Below, in pieces: positions 46,114 through 55,900 of a stretch of 64,000 bases of DNA. Source of the stretch: Bacteroidota bacterium (lineage in GTDB: Bacteria > Bacteroidota > Ignavibacteria > Palsa-1295). Under the pieces are notes generated by a model. That model made no database searches. It was given only the letters and a program-made list of their open reading frames with translations, and had not been told where the DNA came from. The stretch is from assembly GCA_021324735.1 (NCBI GenBank), contig JAJPIO010000013.1:58582-122581 (forward strand), in the 5' to 3' direction. The position numbers and the translations under genes were made by a program. Position 1 is the stretch's first letter. Every line of letters starts with the position of its first letter.

Positions 46114-47205
46114 ATGAACGTCGCTGGCCTAACTCTTCTCCTTTGCGCAGGAAGTATGTGTAGCGCAACAAATCTTTACTCACAAAGCTGGGACACGGTC
46201 GAAACTCATGGTCCGTCTCCGCAGATCGAGATTTGGACCTATCTTGAACCATACTTCGCATACGATTTCAATGATCCGTCCTCAAAGAATATCCCGTACC
46301 TTTTCAACCATAATCGCCATAACGAATTCAACTTGAATCTTGCACTGGTCGAATTAGATTATCAGGGAAATCATATGCGAACGACGATTGGAATGCAAAC
46401 AGGAACGTATCCAATAGCCAATTACAGTGCGGAGCCCTCCCTCCTCCAACATATCTATCAAGCGTTCGGTGGAGTGCAAGTACTGCCAGATCTATGGCTG
46501 GACGCTGGCGTATTTTCCTCACATTTTGGAATCGAAACCGCAATTGGTCACGACCAGTGGACGCTTACGCGTTCGCTCTGCGCCGAGAATAGTCCGTACT
46601 TCGAGACGGGAGCGCGAGCCGTTTATGATCCGGATGGGCCGTGGAGTTTCGGATTGTTCGTCCTCAATGGATGGCAAAACATCGTAGATCCCAATTCCAA
46701 TAAAGCTCTCGGGACGCAGATACAATACACGATCGCAAATAAACTAACGCTTAACTCGAGCACCTTTTACGGCAACGAAAAACCGGATAGCGCGAAGCAG
46801 TGGCGCTTCTTCCATGATTTCTACGTATTATGGCAGGTTAATGAGAGCTGTGGAATCTCCGGTGTATTTGATATCGGATGGGAGCAAACTGCGTCACACA
46901 GTGAGAGCTACAACCGCTGGTACACCTTCGCAGTCATCGCTCATTACATGCTTTCAGAGCAATGGGGAATCGGCATACGCGGAGAGCAATACAACGATCC
47001 AAACGCGGTCATTGTCGCCACCGGTACACCGAACGGGTATCAGACCTTTGGCTATTCCGCGAATGTCGATTATGTTGTATCCGACCATGCGACACTACGG
47101 TTTGAGGCGAAGCATTATTCCAGCAAGGATAATATTTTTGTTCGTGATGGTAGTCCGGTGGGTGAGAGCACGATTCTTACATCATCGATGGCGTTAGAGT
47201 TTTAA
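46114..47205 (+). CDS. Second outer-membrane beta-barrel porin (OmpL-like)
   Basis: 363 residues. An in-frame stop 6 bp upstream makes ATG 46114 the first possible start; the signal-like head (VAGLTLLLCAGSM) is short and has no positive charge. The barrel has YLEPYFAYDFNDPSS near residue 42, strands with aromatic girdles (IYQAFGGVQVLPDLWLDAG, PWSFGLFVLNGWQNIVDP), the VLNGWQN motif shared in spirit with the first porin's IINGWQS, and a C-terminal ...SSMALEF ending in Phe. It is 21 bp upstream of the orphan kdpA, so the two are probably one transcript. Confidence 0.85.
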   Translation: MNVAGLTLLLCAGSMCSATNLYSQSWDTVETHGPSPQIEIWTYLEPYFAYDFNDPSSKNIPYLFNHNRHNEFNLNLALVELDYQGNHMRTTIGMQTGTYPIANYSAEPSLLQHIYQAFGGVQVLPDLWLDAGVFSSHFGIETAIGHDQWTLTRSLCAENSPYFETGARAVYDPDGPWSFGLFVLNGWQNIVDPNSNKALGTQIQYTIANKLTLNSSTFYGNEKPDSAKQWRFFHDFYVLWQVNESCGISGVFDIGWEQTASHSESYNRWYTFAVIAHYMLSEQWGIGIRGEQYNDPNAVIVATGTPNGYQTFGYSANVDYVVSDHATLRFEAKHYSSKDNIFVRDGSPVGESTILTSSMALEF

Positions 47206-47226
47206 TCGGCCAATCCTAATATTGAC

Positions 47227-48960
47227 GTGATGACGTCACAGGCTTTTATCCAAGCTGTCGCACTATTCCTGCTCATTCTCAGTGTCACTAAGCCACTCGG
47301 TTCCTATATCGCATCAGTATTGACAAAAGGGCGTTCGGTTCTTGACCCCGTTCTTCGTCCAATAGAACACCTGATATATCGACTGTGTCGAATCGATATC
47401 GAAGAGGACATGACATGGCAGCAATATTCGCTCTCCCTGATTGCGTTTAGTATGGTAGGATCACTGCTCCTGTATGCCCTCATGCGCTTGCAGTTCTTTC
47501 TGCCGGGGAATCCGGGTGGATTTGCCGGAATGTCGGCGCCGCTGTCTTTCAATACCGCAGTCAGTTTCGTGAGTGGCACGAGCTGGCAGGTGTACGCCGG
47601 TGAATCAACGATGAGTTATTTCACTGATATGGCCGGCATTACGGTGCAGGACTTCCTCTCTGCGGCAGTGGGGCTGGCGGTCGCGATTGCCCTCATTCGA
47701 GGGATCGCCGGAGAGAAGGTCGAAGGGCTCGGAAATTTCTGGGTTGATTTGGTACGCGGAATCCTGTACATCTTGCTTCCGCTGTCGGTTCTTGGCGCTA
47801 TTGTTTTTACCGCGACGGGGGTGATCCAAAATCTATCGCCTTACGTACATGTAACGTCTCTGGAGGGAAGTCCACAGATCTTGCCGATGGGACCCGTCGC
47901 GAGTGAGGCGATCATCAAATTATTGAGTGCTTCTGATGGAGGGGGATTTTTCAATGCTAATTCTGCACATCCTTTTGAGAACCCCACAGCCGTTTGCAAT
48001 TTTATTCAGATATTTTGTCTGCTTCTCATTCCTGCTGCCCTTACATATTGCTTCGGATACATGGTGAAAGATCCCAAACAGGGATGGGTATTATTTTGCG
48101 TGATGAGTGTCTTATTCCTTGCCGGATTTTTTGGGATGTATGCCGCAGAACAGTCTGGAAATCCCTCTGTGCATGCCTTGGGCATTGAACGGTATGCAAC
48201 GGCTTTGCAACCTGGCGGCAACATGGAAGGTAAAGAGGTTCGGTTTGGTATAGGAGGTTCGGCGCTCTATGAAACCGCGACGACTGCGGTGTCCGATGGA
48301 GCAGTCAATGCGAGCGTCGACAGCTTCACACCTCTCGGTGGGATGGTCGCGTTAGTCAATATGATGCTTGGCGAGATCATTTTTGGAGGTGTTGGTTCGG
48401 GCTTGTACGGAATGCTCTTATTCGTCATCCTGACCGTATTCCTGTCGGGACTCATGATCGGCCGAACCCCGGAATATTTGGGAAAAAAGATTCAGGCACG
48501 CGAAATCAAACTCGCAATGCTGGCGCTGTTACCAACGACCCTGTGCGTGCTCGGTTTTTCCGCCTGGGCTTCTGTTTTGCCGACAACACTACACAGCCTT
48601 GGCAACAAAGGCGTTCACGGACTCACAGAGATCCTTTATGCTTTTACATCGACCGCTACCAACAATGGCTCTGCCATGGCTGGACTATCCGTGAATACAA
48701 CGTTCTGGAACATCACCACGGGTATCGCTATGCTCGTTGGGCGCTATACCACGGTGATCGCCATGCTCGCTATCGCTGGCTCGCTCGGCGCAAAGCCTAG
48801 TATTCCGCCATCTCCGTTTGTCTTCCAAACGAATACAATCCAGTTCGGATTTATTCTGCTATTCGTAATCCTCATTGTGGGCGGACTTACCTACTTCCCG
48901 TCACTTTCACTTACATCCATCCTCGAACATTTACAGATGCTGGCGGGCAAGACGTACTAA
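47227..48960 (+). CDS. Orphan second KdpA paralogue with altered pore loops
   Basis: 577 residues, clearly KdpA along its whole length ([46 protein letters not shown]), but with no kdpB or kdpC beside it. Three of four pore loops differ from the canonical copy at 40857. P1 has SGTSWQ (116-121) for TNTNWQ. P2 has SASDGGG (234-240) with one residue inserted and Asp for Asn. P3 has SDGAV (356-360) for SCGAV. P4 (NNGSA) is kept. The full length and clean frame argue against decay. It may pair with the same KdpB, act alone as a channel-like protein, or have another ion preference; all are inference. Confidence 0.93.
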   Translation: MMTSQAFIQAVALFLLILSVTKPLGSYIASVLTKGRSVLDPVLRPIEHLIYRLCRIDIEEDMTWQQYSLSLIAFSMVGSLLLYALMRLQFFLPGNPGGFAGMSAPLSFNTAVSFVSGTSWQVYAGESTMSYFTDMAGITVQDFLSAAVGLAVAIALIRGIAGEKVEGLGNFWVDLVRGILYILLPLSVLGAIVFTATGVIQNLSPYVHVTSLEGSPQILPMGPVASEAIIKLLSASDGGGFFNANSAHPFENPTAVCNFIQIFCLLLIPAALTYCFGYMVKDPKQGWVLFCVMSVLFLAGFFGMYAAEQSGNPSVHALGIERYATALQPGGNMEGKEVRFGIGGSALYETATTAVSDGAVNASVDSFTPLGGMVALVNMMLGEIIFGGVGSGLYGMLLFVILTVFLSGLMIGRTPEYLGKKIQAREIKLAMLALLPTTLCVLGFSAWASVLPTTLHSLGNKGVHGLTEILYAFTSTATNNGSAMAGLSVNTTFWNITTGIAMLVGRYTTVIAMLAIAGSLGAKPSIPPSPFVFQTNTIQFGFILLFVILIVGGLTYFPSLSLTSILEHLQMLAGKTY

Positions 48961-48968
48961 GTATCCAC

Positions 48969-49178
48969 TTACTTCCCGTGATGCGGATGCCACACCGGTG
49001 GATTGCTAACTGGCAGCACCCGAACGGAGTCGCCCGACTTGATAGCAACGCTTACGTGCTTTGACGAATCGCCGATCACCTTGCAGGACTCAGAATTTGG
49101 GCAAACATAAACCGTCACACATCCGGCACAGAGGAGTGCTAATAAGACGGTAGACAGGCGAACGCGAATGCTGGTCAT
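48969..49178 (-). CDS. Small lipoprotein in the kdp region
   Basis: 69 residues: signal MTSIRVRLSTVLLALLCAGC with lipobox Cys20, then a 49-residue mature part with a Cys pair (CPNSESC) and a His-rich end (WHPHHGK). Family unknown. It ends 8 bp from the orphan kdpA stop (convergent). A sigma-54-like promoter and two palindromes lie upstream, so it may belong to the same regulon. It could also be an anchored metal- or thiol-binding peptide; no direct evidence. Confidence 0.68.
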   Translation of the reverse strand: MTSIRVRLSTVLLALLCAGCVTVYVCPNSESCKVIGDSSKHVSVAIKSGDSVRVLPVSNPPVWHPHHGK

Positions 49179-49193
49179 AATTCCACGCTACGT

Positions 49194-49210
49194 AGCATGG
49201 GATATGCCGG
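49194..49210 (-). promoter_or_regulatory. Sigma-54-like promoter of the small lipoprotein gene
   Basis: Minus-strand CCGGCATATCCCATGCT: GG, 10 bp, GC, with GGCA at -24 and TGCT at -12. The predicted start is near 49183, leaving only about five bases before the ATG at 49178. Spacing is ideal; the short leader lowers confidence. Confidence 0.42.
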
Positions 49211-49252
49211 GGCCCTTTCGAGCACAATTTCGCGTAGATGGATTTCAGTTTA

Positions 49253-49289
49253 TGGCGTTTCGCTACACCCGCTCATAGCGATTCGCTAT
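49253..49289. promoter_or_regulatory. Pair of palindromes, candidate enhancer sites
   Basis: TGGCGTTTCGCTA (49253-49265) is the reverse-complement form of the palindrome at 45953 with one difference, and ATAGCGATTCGCTAT (49275-49289) is a perfect 15-bp version. They are 22 bp apart centre to centre, on the same helix face, 42-95 bp upstream of the predicted lipoprotein promoter. The second overlaps the last codons of the NtrC-type gene. Confidence 0.5.
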
Positions 49290-50635
49290 TCGATACCATA
49301 CATGCGCAGCTTCCGATAGAGCGTTGTCGTAGCGATATTGAGTTGCTTCGCGGTGAGAAGTTTGTTGCCGCCGTTCCGTTCGAGCAAATCAAGGATATAC
49401 TTCTTTTCGACTTCATCCAACGGCATTATCTCTCCGGTTGGGCCAGCGGAAGTCGTCAGCGACCGCGCAAACAATTCTTCCGGCAAGTGTTCGAGTTCGA
49501 TTCGGTCGCCATCCGAAAAGATGATAGCGCGCTCGATCACATTCTTTAACTCACGTACGTTGCCCGGCCACCCATAGGTGCACAACGCCTCCATTGCGTC
49601 ATCTGAAATTTTGCGAACTTTGCTCTGAGACTTCGGCGCAAGCTCCTGAAGCAATGCCTCTGCCAGCATAGGAATATCTTCTTTCCGCTCGCGTAACGGA
49701 GGCAAGTGGATTGAGATTACCTTGAGTCGATAGAATAAGTCTTCGCGGAAGGAATGGTCGCGGATGGCTTCATTGAGATCGCGATTGGTCGCAGCAATCA
49801 CGCGAACGTCCAGCACTCTCGATTTCGGGCTTCCAACCGGGATGATCTCGCCTTTTTCCAGGAAGCGAAGTAGCTTTACTTGCGTCTCGGGCGACATCTC
49901 GCCTATCTCGTCAAGGAAGACCGTTCCATGGTCGGCCGACTCTAACAGGCCGGTCTTGTTCCGCTCTGCCCCAGTGAAGGCCCCACGGACATAGCCAAAC
50001 AATTCGCTCTCCTGCAAGTCCTTGGGAATCGCGCCGCAATTGACGGCAATGAATGGCGCATTCTTGCGCGAGCTATTTGCGTGGATAGTCTCCGCGACCA
50101 ACTCTTTACCGGTTCCCGACTCACCAGTAATAAGAACGCGCGCTTCTGTCGGCGCCACACGTTCAAGAACCTCATGCAATTGCGTAACTGCTGCGCTCCT
50201 CCCAACGATCCTTCGGAACGAGTGCTCGCTTCGCAATTGAGTTCGCAGCCGCTCAATTTCCCGCTTTAATGCGCGTTTTTCCAGCGCCTTTTCGACCACG
50301 ACCATAATCTCCTTATAGTCGCTGTCTTTCGTGAGATAGTCCGCAGCCCCTAACTTCATGGCCTCGATGGCATTGGGTATCTCCGCATGTCCCGTAAGGA
50401 CGATTACTTCGACCTCTGGCGCCAGTTTGTGAGCCTCTCGGAGCATGTCGAGCCCGCTCTCAGCACCCATGCGCATGTCGGTTATGATAAGGTCAAAAGG
50501 GCCGTTCGAAGATAATTTTGCGACGGCTTCGCGAACGTTTGAGGCAAGCGTCACTTCGTGCTTGTAGTGTTCGAGAATCGTCCGGTAGTTCTCGCGGGCG
50601 GAGAGTTCGTCGTCAACGAAGAGAATGGATGGCAT
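49286..50635 (-). CDS. NtrC-type sigma-54-dependent response regulator of the kdp region
   Basis: 449 residues. Receiver (1-118) with D8/D9/E10, phospho-acceptor Asp53 (IITDMRMG), Thr81 and Lys103. The AAA+ domain (about 140-375) has Walker A GESGTGKE (171-178), an intact GAFTGA loop (218-223), Walker B LDEIGE and the R-finger region. The Fis-type HTH closes it (GGNKLLTAKQLNIATTTLYRKL). It activates transcription by sigma-54 RNA polymerase. No histidine kinase is adjacent; the kdp-operon kinase 5 kb away is the nearest. It occupies the place expected for KdpE, an OmpR-type regulator in E. coli. Confidence 0.95.
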   Translation of the reverse strand: MPSILFVDDELSARENYRTILEHYKHEVTLASNVREAVAKLSSNGPFDLIITDMRMGAESGLDMLREAHKLAPEVEVIVLTGHAEIPNAIEAMKLGAADYLTKDSDYKEIMVVVEKALEKRALKREIERLRTQLRSEHSFRRIVGRSAAVTQLHEVLERVAPTEARVLITGESGTGKELVAETIHANSSRKNAPFIAVNCGAIPKDLQESELFGYVRGAFTGAERNKTGLLESADHGTVFLDEIGEMSPETQVKLLRFLEKGEIIPVGSPKSRVLDVRVIAATNRDLNEAIRDHSFREDLFYRLKVISIHLPPLRERKEDIPMLAEALLQELAPKSQSKVRKISDDAMEALCTYGWPGNVRELKNVIERAIIFSDGDRIELEHLPEELFARSLTTSAGPTGEIMPLDEVEKKYILDLLERNGGNKLLTAKQLNIATTTLYRKLRMYGIE

Positions 50636-50958
50636 GCTGCATTAGGAGTCTGACGGCAAGAACGAGCGGCGAGGCAGTTTCCTCGCATTATTAGTGACAC
50701 GATGGATCGACTCACTTATTGTAATTGATGCTCATCTTTAGTAGTTAATGGAATTGGTTTAGTTGGGACGACCAGAGCAGCATTTGACCTTGTTGCCATG
50801 GGGTTGCCAACTCTCGGACGGAGTTTCTTAAGCGATTGCCACTGTTCAACTTAGGACCATCCGGTAGATTCAGGCCTCAAGTGTCTATCAATATCTTGCG
50901 ATATTCTGTTTAGTGAGCTTCGATAAGTCATAATTCTGTTTGCCTCTCTAAAAAATAA
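50636..50958. other. Non-coding stretch upstream of the NtrC-type gene
   Basis: No gene is supported. Position 50788-50813 holds a CTTGTTGCCAT...GTTGCCAA motif that recurs near both ends of the candidate integrated element (36438, 56164, 57728). Confidence 0.4.
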
Positions 50959-50985
50959 AACTCCACCTCAAATTGAAGTGGAGTT
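50959..50985 (-). terminator. Rho-independent terminator
   Basis: AACTCCAC / GTGGAGTT stem; on the minus strand it is followed by TTTTATTTTTTAG. It lies 26 bp beyond the stop of the fibre-like protein gene at 51011. Confidence 0.82.
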
Positions 50986-51010
50986 GAACTCTCCCGCCGA
51001 CATTATTTGC

Positions 51011-52882
51011 TTAATTCACTACAATGTAATTGATCCTACATCCCTCATTCGTACCGATTAAAGTACCATCGCGATGCTGAACGGTAATCTGAAATTGTCC
51101 GGCAGTAACCGAACCATTAGGAATGAGAGCAGTATACAGCGTGCCAGCAGGCGTCGCTGTGGTCCCTTGTACGGTTGTAATAATAATGCTGTTGGATGTG
51201 ACAGCACTATTGGAAACGGTTGCTGTAAATGATGTTTGGGGCGCACCAGAGTTCAGGAGGGTTGCATAACCGGCAAAATTATTTGAAGACCCACTGGTCT
51301 GAAGTGTACTGCCTTGCAAAGTTGATTGGGTCGATGCCGCAGTGATACGGCCCTGCTGATCAACTGTTATCGATGGATTGGTGTAGGTCCCGGCAGTAAC
51401 GGATGTATTGGCTAAATTAATGGTTCGATTTGCGGTAAGATCACCTCCTCCTGAAAGGCCCGTCCCAGCTGAGATTGTTCTAGCAGTGACAGCGTTGATC
51501 GAGTTATCCGTGTAGGTTTTTGCATCGGCGACTGCACACGCTTTTGTCACTACATTACTGGCGTCCACATAATCCTTGGTGGTCAAGGTGGTGTTAACGT
51601 CTGTTGACAATGTCGATGCCGATGTTGCCTTTAACGCAACGCTCAACGAAGCAAACGTTGGAGACGACGTTGTGGCCAAGTCTTGAGGGGTAGCAAGTGT
51701 GACTGTACCATCTGAGGCTTGCGTTGCCGTTATTTGATTCGTTGTGCCGTAGATGCCAACGACTCCCGAATTCGAAAGTGTAATGGCTTGTCCAAGCGTA
51801 ACGACACCGCCACCCGAAATTCCCGGTCCAGGATTGATCGTAACAGATGGCGAAGCAAGTGCACTATTATCGATGGAACCCGTTGGCAGCGTGACTCCAC
51901 CTCCAGCTACAGTAACGCCATTATTAAGTGTGGTAGAGCCTGCAACGGAAAGGTTATTGGTATTGAGCGTACCATTAATATTTTGCACACCTTCTGACAT
52001 TACAAAGTTTGCATTAGCACCAGCATCCAGAATCGTGTAGGTTCTTGGTACCGGTTGCGGACCAATTTGAATCGTGGCAGGTGCCGGGCTTCCTCCTGTT
52101 GACAACATTACGCTGTTAGCATTATTCAAATTATTCCCATTTAGATCAAGATCACTGGATGCTTTACCGGTAAACTTGATCGTTGGATTCATCGCATTAC
52201 CACCAAGATCTGTATTGCCATTTACCGTAAGATTTCCTTCGATAACCTCATCAGATTGAGGCGAAGCTCCTTTTCGCGATCCTTTACTTTCGTTGACATC
52301 TCCGACAACAATACTGGAAGTCATCGGATCATAAGAGAGACCCGAACCTGTAAAGTTAACCGCCGAACCTCGTTGAGTTACCGTTTGTCCGTTCACCGCG
52401 ATTGAACTGACGTAATCAGCAGCAATCTTATCGGCCGTTACAGCACTATCGGCAAGCTTTGAGCTTGTAATGGCACCATTGGGAACATTGAATGCAAATG
52501 GACTCCCGGTAAGTTGGCTGTACGGCTTAATTTCCTTACTGCCGTCGATCGACACTCCCAACCAGAGCGGTTGATCGAGCGTGGCAGCATCCGGAAGGGG
52601 TTTATTGCCGGAGCCGAGCAGAATATTATAGGTACCTTTCTCGATGGAGACAGAATAGTTGTCCTCCCAAATCTTTTGGGTTCCGTCCGATTTTGAGTAT
52701 AAGCTAACATGAAATCGATAGGTACCGTCAGAAATCGGATGTGAGCTGCTGTCGGCAAGCGTACCTTGATAACTCAAAAAGTAGGGCTGGTTTTCTCGGG
52801 CATTTGATACTTCCTGAGCCAAAATCAAGCTGCTTGTACCGCAGAGCAGAACCACAAGAATGAAAGATGCTAGGTTCTTCAT
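51011..52882 (-). CDS. Secreted fibre-like protein with phage-tail-fibre-type repeats
   Basis: 623 residues, no known enzyme motif. Signal peptide to about 22 (ILAQ). Residues 33-130 form a compact head (PYFLSYQGTLADSSSHPISD ... LTGSPFAFNVPNGAI) of a kind seen in secreted Bacteroidota proteins that begin with a collagen- or tail-fibre-like shaft. The rest is Thr/Ser/Asn/Gly-rich with phage-tail-like motifs: LTVNGNTDLGG, LNTNNLSVAGSTTL, KDYVDASN and GTGLSGGGDLTANRTINLAN. There is no T9SS domain at the C-terminus. A trimeric beta-helical fibre is likely. It lies 51 bp downstream of the type B T9SS gene and shares its direction. Confidence 0.8.
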   Translation of the reverse strand: MKNLASFILVVLLCGTSSLILAQEVSNARENQPYFLSYQGTLADSSSHPISDGTYRFHVSLYSKSDGTQKIWEDNYSVSIEKGTYNILLGSGNKPLPDAATLDQPLWLGVSIDGSKEIKPYSQLTGSPFAFNVPNGAITSSKLADSAVTADKIAADYVSSIAVNGQTVTQRGSAVNFTGSGLSYDPMTSSIVVGDVNESKGSRKGASPQSDEVIEGNLTVNGNTDLGGNAMNPTIKFTGKASSDLDLNGNNLNNANSVMLSTGGSPAPATIQIGPQPVPRTYTILDAGANANFVMSEGVQNINGTLNTNNLSVAGSTTLNNGVTVAGGGVTLPTGSIDNSALASPSVTINPGPGISGGGVVTLGQAITLSNSGVVGIYGTTNQITATQASDGTVTLATPQDLATTSSPTFASLSVALKATSASTLSTDVNTTLTTKDYVDASNVVTKACAVADAKTYTDNSINAVTARTISAGTGLSGGGDLTANRTINLANTSVTAGTYTNPSITVDQQGRITAASTQSTLQGSTLQTSGSSNNFAGYATLLNSGAPQTSFTATVSNSAVTSNSIIITTVQGTTATPAGTLYTALIPNGSVTAGQFQITVQHRDGTLIGTNEGCRINYIVVN

Positions 52883-52933
52883 AACGATGGTGTTTAGTGT
52901 GATACTAGATTAGTAAAAGTGTTTCGGTGACTC

Positions 52934-55900
52934 TTAGTATAGATCAAACAGATATCCGCCCAATTCACCAAGCCATGAGCCGGTACAACTGTAGAAGTCA
53001 AGAGTCCATCGATAGAGGTCGGACGGTAATTTCCACCCAGGTTGTCCTTTGCAGGAGGGCCCGAACAGATCATCATACCAGTGACATTTGTAATGATAGT
53101 GGTCTGTTGCGGTCCCATCCCAGTGTGGTACGGTCTGATTTGCGAAACCCGTCGATGACGTTACGTTCTTGTCCGTAACGACCTCTCCCCATCGATTCCA
53201 AACTTTGAATTCATATCGAACGGCATCATACGGCAGTCTTTGACAATGATTTGCCGCTGTTTGGTCGGTAATGTCAAAGTAATCGTTTAATCCATCCCCG
53301 TTTGGCGTGAAGGCATTCGGAACTAAGAAGTCCGATGCATTCCAAGAGTAGAGGCCATGGGGTATATAATGTGCTCGACATGGTGGAGTTATACTTGCTA
53401 CAGCGTTCCCACACGGAGTCGAATAAGTAACCGTATATGTTGTCGATTGACCCAACGAATCAATTTGGACGGCACGAATAGATTGTGCATGTGACCCCCC
53501 GGGACTCCAGGTAACGGTACCGCCGCCACCGCCGGAAGTCACAGCGGTTAATGTTTGAATTTGCGTGCAAACATCTGGGCCGGATTGAACGATGGAAACA
53601 GTTGGATTCTCGATAACAAATACCGTTACTTGCGCGGTCTGCGTGCATCCGTTACCTGTAACGGTTAAGGTATAGGTGGTTGTCTGCGAAGGCAGGACAA
53701 TAATCTGCGCGGTTGTTTGTCCGCCCGGCTCCCAAAGATACGTTTGACCTGATACCGCGGCAGTTCCTAACGTCACGCTGTGCAAGCTGGAGCGGCAAAT
53801 GCTTTGGTTGGGGCCTGGATCAATGACAGGACATTTGATCTGAATAAAAACAACGTGTTCGCTCCAGTTGGTACAACAGTTTTGAACCGCTAACTTTATT
53901 CGATAATGGCTTCCGCAATTGAATTGCTTATTATGGCTTTGGAGCAATTGGGTCAGATCTATCGATGAGCCCGGAGCCTGATTGATTGTCCAGAATTGAT
54001 CTTCCGAGTGCCAGGCTCCATTTTTATCAATTTCTAGAATGCCAACCATGAATCGATCGGCATTGAGACTCGCACTGCCGTCCATTACGATATCGTCGCC
54101 GGCGCAATACGTGGTCTTTTGAAGAGTGAACGATGCGACTGCAGCAGCCGTACTGAAGGCATGGCTCCCCGATGTTAAATGATTGCCGCAAAGATCCGTA
54201 ATAGTGTTCGTATTCGTCGCGGAAAGAGTATAATTACCACAATTGGATGAAGCCGAAAACTTCAAGTGAAGGAGAACTTGTGATGTATATCCATTGGCAG
54301 TGCAGTTGACGCCATCAGCACCGCTGACCGTGATCGCAGTCGGTCCGGTGATCGACCACCCGGTACCATTTCGGCTTATTGTGGAGCATAGCACCGGCTT
54401 GTTTAAGGTGACGAGAATAGTATTGCCGGCGCAGGTAAGACTTGATACGGCCGAAATGCTGGGCGGGGTATTATTAATTATGCTCGCCGTTCCACAAAAG
54501 GTTAGTGTATACCCGTTGCTTGGTACACTCCAATTGCTGATTAGTAGAACATAGGTACGATTAGCAGTGACGTTAATTCCAGGCATCATTGGTGGCTGTC
54601 CGGCACTGTAGGAAAGGTTACCACCGAAGATGGTATCACATTGAAGACCAGTGTTCGGATTGTTTACGCCGGTGCGCGCCGAATAATTACATCGAACCGG
54701 AATCAAATTGGGTAGCGCAGCACAGGTTGTACCTGTGATATCGTAAAGAGCAAAATCGTAATCATTATTGCCTTGGTTAAGTGTGAAGCCAAAGGTGCCG
54801 GCGCTTTGAGTCGTGAAAATATACCAAACGGAATTCTTTTCACCAGCGAGCAAGCACGTTGCTCCACCAATTTCATTTGTATTACGGCCAGCCCCTTGAT
54901 ACCAGTTGTTTTGAACGTACGACTGCCTACAGACCGGAATTGCGTTTGAACAATCCTGTTCTGGTTGATTGGCCGGTAGTAGCTCTTCCGTTTGCTCTGG
55001 TGCTTCAATCGCGCTTGCATATCCAGCGTCACACCCGCTCGGCAACGAAAGAGACAAAACCGAATCTGCACCGGTATCGACTGTATCGGGAAGTAAATGG
55101 ACATCGAGCCCGAGGCTGGAGATACCAATTGCAGTTATTTGCCCACTAACCGTTGTTGTAGAGTTAAATGGAATAATGCTTGGCCCAAAGTAATTTACCG
55201 TTGCCTGAGAGCTTGAAACTGATAAGGATTTTTGATCTCCAGTATAATTGTCGATCCCGAGCACGAAATTATAGACGGAATCTCCGTTCTTATCAAAACC
55301 AGCGCATTCTAGGTCCTGAAGTGCAACCTTCATCTTCCCTGTACTGTGTGAGCACAAGGGTAATTGTATCATAATACAACAAATACAAGAATCCGTTACA
55401 GTGGATTTATAAACTAGTTTGATCCATCGGTTGCCCGATGTGCTTGAAAAGGTTGTTGTTATTGTGGTACTATTGGTGACATTATAGAATGTGGATGGAG
55501 AAAAAAAGCCGTCAGGTGAACTGATCCCCATAGAATCGATAGTCCCGTCAGCAATTCCAAAAGATATAGTATAGATTTCATGGCCGTCGGCATCCAGACT
55601 GTCACAGACGACATTAACATTTCTAATAGTCGGGCAGGTAATATCTGGCACGGGATACAATATATCCCGAAGGTCAATAGTGCTGTTAAGAAGAGCCGAA
55701 TGACAGAAAGGATCCGTTGATTGTAAATATTCAGTCGAGTGCGCTGACAGTTTTGGCGAAAAGACTGATAATGATGATAGTATTAAGAAAAGAATACTAA
55801 ACAAAGCAGTACTACGTCGAGCGGTAGCGGGTCTAACAATTAAGTTGAAGTCCCTTCGTCCTATTCGGAGCCTAAATAAATTTTTAGGACAAAGTGAATA

